From Megasphaera sp. (GTDB lineage Bacteria; Bacillota; Negativicutes; Veillonellales; Megasphaeraceae), in contig JAKVKI010000019.1 in the NCBI GenBank assembly GCA_022486585.1, forward strand, positions 1 to 34,613: 34,613 nt of DNA. The letters run 5' to 3'. Every line of letters begins with the position of its first letter. Position 1 is the stretch's first letter. The notes below the pieces were generated by a model. That model was not told the origin of the DNA and did no database searches. It was given only the letters and a program-made list of their open reading frames with translations. Position numbers and translations under genes: made by a program. This document shows positions 15,938-23,464 of this stretch, in pieces.

Positions 15938-18094
15938 TTATTCTTTTAATACGTATCCATACGCCCGGATACGCTCTCCTTCATGTTCCAAATACACGCC
16001 CTGGATTTCCGAAGCAAAGCCTGGTAATTCATTGAGTCCTTCTTCTAAGGCCTTGAAATACTGCACGGCCGTATGAGACCACCGTTCGCCTGGAACGACG
16101 CAGAGGACGCCTGGCGGATAGGGAAGCGCCCCTTCAAGAGCAATACGGCCCTCAATATCATCCAGAGGGACTAATTCCCGCTGGCCCCGGATAAATGCAT
16201 GATGGGCCTCTTGAGGGCTCATAGCATATTCCGGGAAAAATTCACGACGAAATAGTCGCTTCTGCAAATCCTTTACATGACGGGCTTTATAGAAATCATG
16301 CATTTCCTGACACAACTGGCGAATCGTATAGCCTTCATACCGGGCCGGATGTGAATTGTATACTCCCAGGAGAACTTCCTGCATAGGTACATTAATATCG
16401 ACAAACCGTTCAAACCGCACTAACTGCGACGTAAGGAAGCGAAGTTTATTCTTATTTTCTGCCGGCGTCAGGAGAAATAAGATGGAGTTGAGATCGCATT
16501 TTTCCGGAATGACACCATTGCCTCGCAAGTACGTTGCCAAGATATTGGCATGAATGCCAAATTCTTCATATTCTCCTGTTTCTGTATCGATTCCCGGCGT
16601 CGTCAGCAGCAACTTGCACGGATCGACACGGTACTGATCCGGTCCATAGTCTTCAAAAGCATGCCATTTGGCATCTGGTTCAAACGTAAAGTAGGCAATA
16701 TCATCTGCCATAGCGTCAGTATCACCGTCCTGCCAAGGCTTGCCATGTACGACGGGTGCTACGAACGGTCGTACATAATGACACCGATTCAATATACTCT
16801 TACGGGCATCGATACCCATTTTCACGCAGTCCCGCCACATCTTGCGACCTGCCTCCCCAGCATGGATTTTTGCATTGACAGCAATAGTCGCAAACATGGG
16901 GTAAAACGGACTCGTCGAAGAATTCGCCATAAAGGCATTATTGAATGTTTTATGATTACAGTACCGATTCTGGCTGTGAATATGGTTATCCTTCTTATGT
17001 ATTTGTGACGTCTGAGAAAAACCTGCCTGCTGTTTATGGACGGATTGGACAACCATGATTCCCGGATCATCGGGATGCATATGCAGCAATAACGGGCTGC
17101 TGTCACGCAGCATAGGAATAAACTGTTCATAGCCGACCCAGGCCGAATCAAACAAGATATAATCACAAAGATGACCAATCTTATCGACGACATAGCGGGC
17201 ATTGTACAGCGTACCATCATAGGTGCCGAGCTGGATGACTGCCAGTCGGAATGGCCGCTGGCTCTTCGCTTTCTCTGGATCTCGTTCTGCTGCCAATTGC
17301 CGAAGATACGTTTCATCAAAACAGTGGTTATCGATACCACCAATAAATCCATAGGGATTGCGAGCTGTTTCCAAATACACCGGCGTAGCGCCAGCCTGGA
17401 TAAGAGCACCGATGGCAACGGATTTATGATTATTGCGATCATAGAGGACCAAGTCACCAGGTGTAAGCAGTGCCGTCGTGACGATTTTATTGGATGCTGA
17501 TGAACCGCCTAAGACAAAATATGTCTTGTCAGCATGGAATACTTCGGCAGCAAAATCCTGTGCTTCTAAGGCCGGCCCTTCATGAATAAGCAGATCGCCG
17601 AGGGTGACATCGGCATTACAAATATCGGACTGGAAGATATGCGGTCCATAGAAATCATAAAGATAGCGTCCGGCCGGATGTTTCTTAAAAAAAGCACCAT
17701 CCTGATGACCCGGACAATCGAAGGGATTGTTTTTTTCGCTGACATAGTCGACGAGATCGTTAAAAAATGGCGGTAATACAGACTGTTCGTAGCGGCTTGC
17801 CAGCCGTTCTGCCGTGACGATACAGCGGCTCTTATTCACCATTTCTTCAGTAATGACGGCATCGACTTTGTCCGTATATCGGACAGGCATCTTTTCACCG
17901 CCTGGCATAATGACCATAATGGGTATGCCAAATCCAGTCGCATCGATTTTATCGATATAGGAAAAATCCTGATCTGATAAAACGGCAACGGCAATATCCG
18001 TAAAGTCTGTCTGTTCTACAGGGACAATATCCCTGTCGCTGTCTACAAAGTAATACTGCACGTCAAAACTATACGCTATCTTTAAATGTTTCAT
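15938..18094 (-). CDS. Ornithine decarboxylase, large PLP-dependent type (SpeF/SpeC)
   Basis: This 718-residue cytosolic enzyme converts ornithine to putrescine and CO2, for polyamine synthesis or acid resistance. It has the three parts of the family: an N-terminal wing (1-110), the PLP fold, and a C-terminal domain. The PLP lysine is Lys354 in SVHKQQAGFSQTSQIH, one residue from the position in Lactobacillus OrnDC, and this motif separates ornithine decarboxylases from the lysine/arginine group. Other PLP contacts are GGSSASNKIV, DRNNHKS and FDSAWVGYEQF. No putrescine-ornithine antiporter (PotE) is adjacent, so use in acid resistance is not supported here. It has its own promoter and an AAGGAG ribosome site. 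Confidence 0.92.
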   Translation of the reverse strand: MKHLKIAYSFDVQYYFVDSDRDIVPVEQTDFTDIAVAVLSDQDFSYIDKIDATGFGIPIMVIMPGGEKMPVRYTDKVDAVITEEMVNKSRCIVTAERLASRYEQSVLPPFFNDLVDYVSEKNNPFDCPGHQDGAFFKKHPAGRYLYDFYGPHIFQSDICNADVTLGDLLIHEGPALEAQDFAAEVFHADKTYFVLGGSSASNKIVTTALLTPGDLVLYDRNNHKSVAIGALIQAGATPVYLETARNPYGFIGGIDNHCFDETYLRQLAAERDPEKAKSQRPFRLAVIQLGTYDGTLYNARYVVDKIGHLCDYILFDSAWVGYEQFIPMLRDSSPLLLHMHPDDPGIMVVQSVHKQQAGFSQTSQIHKKDNHIHSQNRYCNHKTFNNAFMANSSTSPFYPMFATIAVNAKIHAGEAGRKMWRDCVKMGIDARKSILNRCHYVRPFVAPVVHGKPWQDGDTDAMADDIAYFTFEPDAKWHAFEDYGPDQYRVDPCKLLLTTPGIDTETGEYEEFGIHANILATYLRGNGVIPEKCDLNSILFLLTPAENKNKLRFLTSQLVRFERFVDINVPMQEVLLGVYNSHPARYEGYTIRQLCQEMHDFYKARHVKDLQKRLFRREFFPEYAMSPQEAHHAFIRGQRELVPLDDIEGRIALEGALPYPPGVLCVVPGERWSHTAVQYFKALEEGLNELPGFASEIQGVYLEHEGERIRAYGYVLKE

Positions 18095-18147
18095 GTCTAT
18101 TCTCCTTATCCTCTTCCTTTTCTGTGTATTTTATTTTTACTTACTCA

Positions 18148-18176
18148 ATTGTAAGCAAAATGAAACCATATAGCAA
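18148..18176 (-). promoter_or_regulatory. Promoter of the ornithine decarboxylase gene
   Basis: Minus-strand TTGCTA (18171-18176) and TACAAT (18148-18153) are separated by exactly 17 bp, about 55 bp before the start codon. The rest of the 148-bp intergenic stretch (18095-18242) holds only the ribosome site and AT-rich sequence. Confidence 0.6.
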
Positions 18177-18242
18177 GTAAAAAATATATAATGTCTGTAG
18201 AAATGTACTCTTATGAACACGTAGCTCCACAGCCTCTCCTGA

Positions 18243-18896
18243 CTACGGAATATATCCGACCGTATCCAGTGTTTGCTGTAATCGTTCAAAAAACACGCCT
18301 GCATGATAGCCATCACAAACAGCATGGGCGATCGTAAGAGCCACTGGCATGATTGCCTGCCCCTGCGTCCATTCGTATTTCCCGGCAGTAATAATGGGGA
18401 AAAACTGGGGATCCCTGTTAGATACGGTACTGTTAAAACTCGTAAAGGACATCCAAGGCGCACAGGAAACACAAAAAAAATTGGCCGGCTGATCGGGCTT
18501 CGCTTTGATTCCTTTTACTGCTTGATAGGTATCCATATCTTGCACAATATGACTGTACTGTACTTCAAAATCAGGATCATATGGCGACCAACAATCGGAA
18601 AAAGTATGATCGTCGTCATGAAAGATCGTATAATTAGGCACTACATGCTGCCATACACATAATCGTCCGGTTTCATCCCTGAACATACGGAAATTCTCCA
18701 TGCTATTGACGACTTCTGTAATACCTCCAATGAATGCCGGATAGAACCGTTTTCCCTGACAATGACAGCCGTCGATCATCTTCTCTGCATGGACGGGAAC
18801 GGTCACTGTAAAGGCAACGGGAAGCCGTTCTGTATAATAGCGGTAATGCTCTTTGCGTGGCCAATGTTCTACATCTACGAGGCTGTATCCACTCAT
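18243..18896 (-). CDS. Chloramphenicol acetyltransferase-like protein (type A fold)
   Basis: This 217-residue protein resembles classical CAT enzymes, which acetylate chloramphenicol with acetyl-CoA. The catalytic motif is AHAVCDGYH near the C-terminus: the active His and the structural Asp are kept, while the preceding His of the usual HHAVCDG is Ala. Other family segments are YPAFIGGITEVVNSM, MFRDETGRLCVW, and APWMSFTSFN. I chose the ATG at 18896 because GGGAG lies eight bases upstream; a GTG at 18905 would sit against that site. The gene is alone with its own promoter and has no mobile-element neighbours, so it looks chromosomal. It may acetylate another small molecule; resistance cannot be inferred from sequence alone. 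Confidence 0.82.
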   Translation of the reverse strand: MSGYSLVDVEHWPRKEHYRYYTERLPVAFTVTVPVHAEKMIDGCHCQGKRFYPAFIGGITEVVNSMENFRMFRDETGRLCVWQHVVPNYTIFHDDDHTFSDCWSPYDPDFEVQYSHIVQDMDTYQAVKGIKAKPDQPANFFCVSCAPWMSFTSFNSTVSNRDPQFFPIITAGKYEWTQGQAIMPVALTIAHAVCDGYHAGVFFERLQQTLDTVGYIP

Positions 18897-18927
18897 GATT
18901 TTCACTCCCTATGCTAATATTACTGTT

Positions 18928-18956
18928 ATTATACTACAACCATCGGGCTCTGCCAT
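18928..18956 (-). promoter_or_regulatory. Promoter of the CAT-like gene
   Basis: Minus-strand TATAAT (18928-18933) is a perfect -10. A weak -35, ATGGCA (18951-18956), lies 17 bp upstream. It is about 30 bp before the start codon and next to the terminator of the upstream small gene. Confidence 0.55.
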
Positions 18957-18965
18957 TATAGAAAT

Positions 18966-19012
18966 CAAAAAACCACGCACCGCATATGAATTCACATATA
19001 CGATACGTGGTG
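18966..19012 (-). terminator. Intrinsic terminator after the 54-residue peptide gene
   Basis: On the minus strand ACCACG and CGTGGT arms, extended by TATATG/CATAT pairing around a short loop, are followed by six T. It lies about 30 bp past the small gene's stop codon and isolates it from the CAT-like gene. Confidence 0.82.
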
Positions 19013-19039
19013 TATACCTCTTTTCTCACTCGCTGTATT

Positions 19040-19204
19040 CTATTGTAAGAACGGCAATCGTTGTATAGCTGCGGTCTGATGCATGACGGCTGCCACGATA
19101 GTATGGCCGGCTTCTTCATTCATGAGCGTATCCGAACTATAGACGGCACCGCTCAGTACGATTGCGGCTGCTAAGGCCAGTACTTTATATTTTAAATTTT
19201 TCAT
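19040..19204 (-). CDS. Small exported or membrane-anchored peptide, 54 residues, unknown function
   Basis: The peptide begins MKNLKYKVLALAAAIVLSG, a basic start and hydrophobic core of about 14 residues that looks like a signal peptide or single membrane anchor, with a possible cleavage after GAVYSS. About 30 mostly polar residues follow, ending in RLPFLQ. There are no cysteines and no motif I recognise. The ATG at 19204 has an AAAGGGGATG site; the open frame upstream to 19261 has none. Its own strong terminator supports it being a real, separately transcribed gene. Function unknown. Confidence 0.6.
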   Translation of the reverse strand: MKNLKYKVLALAAAIVLSGAVYSSDTLMNEEAGHTIVAAVMHQTAAIQRLPFLQ

Positions 19205-19286
19205 GGCAATCATCCCCTTTGTTATGATAAGTATACAAGGAGGGTGTAACAGTACCACCATGGACAGGTCACAATTTCAGCACAAT

Positions 19287-20456
19287 TTATGCATCAATAA
19301 CGTCTTTAATAACAGCAATGCCCTTCTTCAGCACATCCCAGGGGATATTGAGCGGTGGCAGCAGACGCAACAACCCATTGGCTGTCAGCACTAGCACACC
19401 GGCATCGATACAACCGTTAACGACTGTCGCCAAATCCTTTTTCAAGGTCACGCCAATCATGAGCCCCATGCCCGATACGCTTTCTACATTTTTGCAGCTT
19501 TCCAATTCCTGCTTAATATAGGCACCCTTTTCCCGTACGTCCTTCAACAACGTTTCATCAATGCGATCAATAATAGAGATCGCGCCGGCAGCACAAATAG
19601 GATTGCCGCCAAAGGTCGACCCATGCGAATGGCTGGTCAGCGTATGCTGACATGAATCAGCAAACATTGTCGCCGCAAAAGGCAGACCGCCGCCGATAGC
19701 TTTCGCCGTTGTAACGATGTCCGGCTGAATACCATAATTCATATATGCATATAACGCCCCTGTACGACCGTTGCCAGTCTGGACTTCATCGACGATGATG
19801 AGAATATCATGTGCATGCGCATAGTCAGCTACCTGGCTGACAAATTCTTTATCCAGCGGATGGACACCGCCTTCACCTTGTACCATTTCCATCATAATGG
19901 CACAAACATTGTTTTCTTCAGCTAACTTCTTCACCGAATCAAAATCATCCGGATCAGCATAGACGAAACCCTGTGGGAACGGACCAAAATCTTCGTGCAG
20001 TTCGTCTTGTCCACAGGCAGCCAATGTCGCCAATGTGCGGCCATGGAAACTGTTCTTCAAGGTAATGATTGTATAGCGGCCATCACCATATTTATCATGT
20101 GAGTATTTGCGGGCTGTTTTAATAGCACATTCGTTAGTTTCTGCTCCAGAATTAGAGAAGAACACTTTTTTCATGCCCGTCTTTTCACACAGTTTCTTCG
20201 CCAGCAGGATCTGCGGTTCTGTATAGAACACGTTTGAAATATGACTTAACGTATTCAGCTGCGCAATGACGGCGTTCTTCCACTGGTCATCACAAACACC
20301 AAAGATATTGACGGCAATGCCAGCACTGAGGTCAATATATTCTTTGCCGTTCACATCATATAAAACAGAGCCCTTGCCGTGATCAATAACGGCATCCAGA
20401 CGACTGTATACATTAACGATATATTCTTTATCTAACGCTTCAAAATCTTGTGGCAT
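19287..20456 (-). CDS. argD: Acetylornithine aminotransferase (ArgD)
   Basis: This 389-residue cytosolic PLP enzyme converts N-acetylglutamate semialdehyde to N-acetylornithine. It shows the class-III aminotransferase marks: SNSGAETNECAIK for PLP phosphate, NSFHGRTLATL, IIVDEVQTGNGRTG with PLP Asp223, and the Schiff-base lysine Lys252 in TTAKAIGGGLP. It is the last gene of argC-argJ-like-argB-argD, 68 bp after argB. That gap has a TGCA-ACGAG-TGCA repeat and a TATATTATA stretch but no clear second promoter. No terminator is visible in the 82 bp before the next gene. Confidence 0.95.
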   Translation of the reverse strand: MPQDFEALDKEYIVNVYSRLDAVIDHGKGSVLYDVNGKEYIDLSAGIAVNIFGVCDDQWKNAVIAQLNTLSHISNVFYTEPQILLAKKLCEKTGMKKVFFSNSGAETNECAIKTARKYSHDKYGDGRYTIITLKNSFHGRTLATLAACGQDELHEDFGPFPQGFVYADPDDFDSVKKLAEENNVCAIMMEMVQGEGGVHPLDKEFVSQVADYAHAHDILIIVDEVQTGNGRTGALYAYMNYGIQPDIVTTAKAIGGGLPFAATMFADSCQHTLTSHSHGSTFGGNPICAAGAISIIDRIDETLLKDVREKGAYIKQELESCKNVESVSGMGLMIGVTLKKDLATVVNGCIDAGVLVLTANGLLRLLPPLNIPWDVLKKGIAVIKDVIDA

Positions 20457-20524
20457 GTGTTGTTGCCTCCCATATAATATATACGATGCACTCGTTGCAC
20501 CCTTAGCTGACGGTCATGCAGCTG

Positions 20525-21433
20525 CTATTCATGGCCTACTACAGAATAATGACCTATAAACATAGTCCCCAGGCCCTCTTCTGTCAAAAGTTCGATGAGG
20601 ATGGCATGTGGTACGGTACCATTGATAATGAATACACGTTTGACGCCAGCTTGAATAGCATCGGTACAACACTGCACTTTAGGAATCATGCCGCCGGCAA
20701 TAACGCCCCGTTTCTTCAATTCTTCTGCCTGCGGCAGCGTCATGGACCGAATCAGTGTTTCCGGTGCATCTTTATCTTCAAGAACGCCGTCAATATCGGT
20801 CATATTCAACATACATTCCGCATTCAGGGCACCTGCAATAACAGCGGCTGCCGTATCGGCATTGATGTTGTATGAATGGCCCTTCGTATCCGTACCAATA
20901 GTAGAAATGACTGGAATATACCCTTTATCCAAATTATCACGGATGATTTCCACATCAACATCGACAATCCTGCCGACGTAACCTAATTCGTCATCTTGTT
21001 TACGAACTTTGATCATCTGATCATCGAGTCCGCAAAGACCGATAGCATCACCACCAAGTGAGCCGATCAGGTTGACCAGATCCTTATTGACCTGACCTGC
21101 CAGGACCATCTGAACGATTTTCATCGTCGCTTCATCTGTAACGCGGAGGCCATTGAGGAATTTTGATTCCAGCCCTACTTTGCTAAGCATATCTTTGATA
21201 TGAGGACCACCGCCATGAACTAAGACAACCTTCACTCCGATGAGATTAAGAAGGACGATATCCGCCATAACTGACTGACGCAGATCTTCATTGATCATAG
21301 CATTGCCACCATACTTGATGACAATGATTTTCCCATTATATTTTTTGATGTTCGGCAATGCATCCATCAATATCTGCGCTTTCTGCGCATTTGTGACAGC
21401 GCTGATATCATTAAAATGTTTCAATTCAACCAT
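20525..21433 (-). CDS. argB: Acetylglutamate kinase (ArgB)
   Basis: This 302-residue amino-acid kinase phosphorylates N-acetylglutamate, the second step toward ornithine, and is often the arginine-inhibited step. Diagnostic residues are in IVIKYGGNAM near the N-terminus, VLVHGGGPHI, FLNGLRVTDEATM, and YNINADTAAAVIAGAL, where the nucleotide and substrate bind. The extra N-terminal helix before KYNGKI (about 28 residues) is the form seen in arginine-sensitive hexameric kinases, so feedback inhibition is likely, by inference. It has a GGGGGAA ribosome site and follows the argJ-like gene by 47 bp. Confidence 0.96.
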   Translation of the reverse strand: MVELKHFNDISAVTNAQKAQILMDALPNIKKYNGKIIVIKYGGNAMINEDLRQSVMADIVLLNLIGVKVVLVHGGGPHIKDMLSKVGLESKFLNGLRVTDEATMKIVQMVLAGQVNKDLVNLIGSLGGDAIGLCGLDDQMIKVRKQDDELGYVGRIVDVDVEIIRDNLDKGYIPVISTIGTDTKGHSYNINADTAAAVIAGALNAECMLNMTDIDGVLEDKDAPETLIRSMTLPQAEELKKRGVIAGGMIPKVQCCTDAIQAGVKRVFIINGTVPHAILIELLTEEGLGTMFIGHYSVVGHE

Positions 21434-21480
21434 TACCTATATTCCCCCAATGAATGATGCCGTGATTCTACCACGACAAT

Positions 21481-22197
21481 TTACGAACAGGCCTGCAGTG
21501 CATCCCGGAAGCCTAATTCTTTGAAAACCTGCTGCATAGCCTGTGCCAATTCGGCAGCATTGGCCGAACAACCTGCCACGCCGTTAGACATAACAATGAC
21601 GGTAAACTCTTCCAAATCCATGAGCCGATGGCTCAGTACAAGTGCCTTTTCGATCTGTTGCGGACTCGTAGCCACATCGGTCGTGATAATGCACAGCCCC
21701 GACTGTCCTGGAATCCCGTCAGCAGCAATGCCGCTCATATGGCATGTACTGCAGAACTCGACACTACTGCCACTGACATCACCGTTATTATCAATGACCG
21801 TACTGACCTGACTGCCATGAGACGGCGAAACAGCCGCTGTCAGCGTCGCCAAACTGCTAATGAGCAGGGACGGCTTAAAATACTGATGTGTATCCCCATA
21901 TGCCCCAAGAGCTACATCATACGACGGCATGCCTAACTGTTTCGACACAGCCTGGCAGATTTCCTGCCGGATTTCTTTGCCCCGTTTTCCTTGTGGAAGA
22001 GCTGTTCCGTTATGGAGCACCAGCGTCTTGCCAATAGTACACGTTATCATACCTTCACGTGCTGTAACGATGGAGCAGTCTGTACGACTGACGATCATGG
22101 CTAAATCTAATTTTACACGGTTTTTGCAAAGACCGCTATAGGTTCCGGCTGCACTGAAGCCCTGGGGAACGCAAATATCATCATATTCCTGTTTCAT
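21481..22197 (-). CDS. Shortened, divergent ArgJ-like protein in the argJ position
   Basis: This 238-residue protein lies where argJ (ornithine acetyltransferase, about 400 residues) belongs. ArgJ-like stretches remain: VPQGFSAAGTYSGL, KLDLAMIVS, VSKQLGMPSYDV, IITTDVATSPQQIEKAL, and MSNGVAG. The catalytic features are missing. The autoprocessing ATM(L) sequence with nucleophile Thr is replaced by GQSGLC, the oxyanion STGVIG by GAYGDTH, NSGNAN by LHNGTA, and the whole C-terminal beta-chain half is absent. There is no room for it before argB. The frame is open and has a good ribosome site, AAAGGTGGAG, so it is a maintained gene rather than a fresh wreck. It probably cannot perform the ArgJ reaction and may be regulatory or structural. 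Confidence 0.75.
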   Translation of the reverse strand: MKQEYDDICVPQGFSAAGTYSGLCKNRVKLDLAMIVSRTDCSIVTAREGMITCTIGKTLVLHNGTALPQGKRGKEIRQEICQAVSKQLGMPSYDVALGAYGDTHQYFKPSLLISSLATLTAAVSPSHGSQVSTVIDNNGDVSGSSVEFCSTCHMSGIAADGIPGQSGLCIITTDVATSPQQIEKALVLSHRLMDLEEFTVIVMSNGVAGCSANAAELAQAMQQVFKELGFRDALQACS

Positions 22198-22221
22198 AAC
22201 TACTCCACCTTTCTCAAATCA

Positions 22222-23166
22222 CTATTTCAAAATATTTAATCCAGTCTGCGGGGCCAGCCCCAGCATAATATTCATATTTTGTATCGCTGCTCCTGACGCC
22301 CCCTTGCCGAGGTTGTCGAACAACGTCGTCACCATCACTCGTTCATCGTTACCTGTAACGATGATTTCCATATCATCGCGACCGCTAAGGGCATTGGCGG
22401 AAAGATAGCCGCCTTTGTCTTCCCCTAAAGGCAAGACATGAATAAACGGACACCCTTCATAGTGCGCTGCCAAAGTCTGCCAAATCCCTTCCTTTGTCGG
22501 TTTCCCATGCAACAACGCTGTAAAGAAAGGCACCATGACTTCCATGCCACTATAATAATCATCAACAATCGGCGTGAACACCGGCGTTACAGTAAGACCA
22601 CACACAGCGATGATTTCCTTCAAATGCTTGTGTTGCTGTATCAAGCCGTACTGACGGGGCGCACATAAGTCAGGCGTCTTATCGCCCTCGTACTGGCCAA
22701 TCATCTTCTTGCCGCCGCCGCTATACCCGGTAAGGGAAAACGCCGTAACGGGATAATCTGTCGGCAGCAATCCAGCAGCAATAAGCGGCTGCACAGCAGC
22801 AATCGTACCACTGGCATGACAGCCCGGATTACCTACACGATTGCTCTTGGCGATGCTTGCCGGCTGTTGCTGTGTCAATTCAGGAAATCCATAGGTCCAG
22901 CCTGGCGCTGTCCGGTGTGCCGTCGACGTATCAATGATACGGACATGGCAGTCTTCTGCCAAGGCCACGGCTTCTACTGCCGCTGCATCTGGCAAGCAAA
23001 GGAATGCAATATCTGCTGCTTTCATGCACTGCTGGATGACGGCCGGATCTTTGCGATGTTCGTCGTCAATGGAAATGAGTTCGATATCGTCGCGACTAGC
23101 AATTCGTTCATGAATCCGCAGGCCTGTCGTGCCGGCGTGACCATCTATAAATACTTTCGTTTTCAT
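22222..23166 (-). CDS. argC: N-acetyl-gamma-glutamyl-phosphate reductase (ArgC, type 2)
   Basis: This 314-residue cytosolic enzyme reduces N-acetylglutamyl phosphate to the semialdehyde with NADPH. It belongs to the shorter type 2 group: it begins KVFIDGHAGTTGLRIHERI and has LCLPDAAAVEAV, DTSTAHRT, and GFPEL. The catalytic cysteine is Cys116 in RVGNPGCHASG, and SGYSGGGKKMI and the C-terminal NLGKGASGAAIQNMN are present. It is the first gene of the arg operon, behind a consensus promoter with an ARG box, and 24 bp precede the argJ-like gene. Confidence 0.95.
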   Translation of the reverse strand: MKTKVFIDGHAGTTGLRIHERIASRDDIELISIDDEHRKDPAVIQQCMKAADIAFLCLPDAAAVEAVALAEDCHVRIIDTSTAHRTAPGWTYGFPELTQQQPASIAKSNRVGNPGCHASGTIAAVQPLIAAGLLPTDYPVTAFSLTGYSGGGKKMIGQYEGDKTPDLCAPRQYGLIQQHKHLKEIIAVCGLTVTPVFTPIVDDYYSGMEVMVPFFTALLHGKPTKEGIWQTLAAHYEGCPFIHVLPLGEDKGGYLSANALSGRDDMEIIVTGNDERVMVTTLFDNLGKGASGAAIQNMNIMLGLAPQTGLNILK

Positions 23167-23230
23167 GAAATGACACCTCTATGCGTAAATTTCTTATATA
23201 AATTCTATAAAATAAGTTATTTCTTTTTCT

Positions 23231-23274
23231 ATTGAATTTTTATTCATTATATATGTATTTTAATATTTTGTCAA
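23231..23274 (-). promoter_or_regulatory. arg operon promoter overlapped by an ARG box (ArgR operator)
   Basis: The minus strand has TTGACA (23269-23274), a 17-bp spacer and TATAAT (23246-23251), a perfect consensus. The 18-bp palindromic sequence AATGAATAAAAATTCAAT (23231-23248) overlaps the -10 and matches the ARG box bound by ArgR/AhrC of Firmicutes. Arginine-loaded repressor here would block the promoter. A weaker, partial ARG-like sequence (TATAGAATTTATA) lies downstream near 23200. The elements are seen; repression is known for the family. Confidence 0.88.
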
Positions 23275-23343
23275 GGAAATATGCATGCTTTTTACATAAT
23301 AGTGACATATTTTATATGCATCTTCTCTGATAATGCGAACAAA

Positions 23344-23411
23344 CAGACACCCCGTCCAGCCCGCCTCAGGGATGCTATGCGAAGCCCTAAAACAGGAAAA
23401 CGGGGTGTCTG
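23344..23411 (-). terminator. Long-stem hairpin after carB, probable terminator
   Basis: CAGACACCCCGT at 23344-23355 is perfectly matched by ACGGGGTGTCTG at 23400-23411. The 44 bases between include a nested hairpin (AGGG...CCCT). On the minus strand it is followed by TTTGTT, a weak T run. It begins 53 bp after the carB stop codon. A terminator for the pyr operon is likeliest, but the structured loop is larger than usual. Confidence 0.6.
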
Positions 23412-23464
23412 CCTTTACGCAGTGCCAGCACGGCTGTACCGCTGCGTATCTGTATATTCTTGAC

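Noticed and set aside
23344-23411. The 12-bp inverted repeat as insertion-sequence ends
   Set aside because: Only 44 bases lie between the arms, with no transposase or target duplication; a hairpin in RNA fits better.
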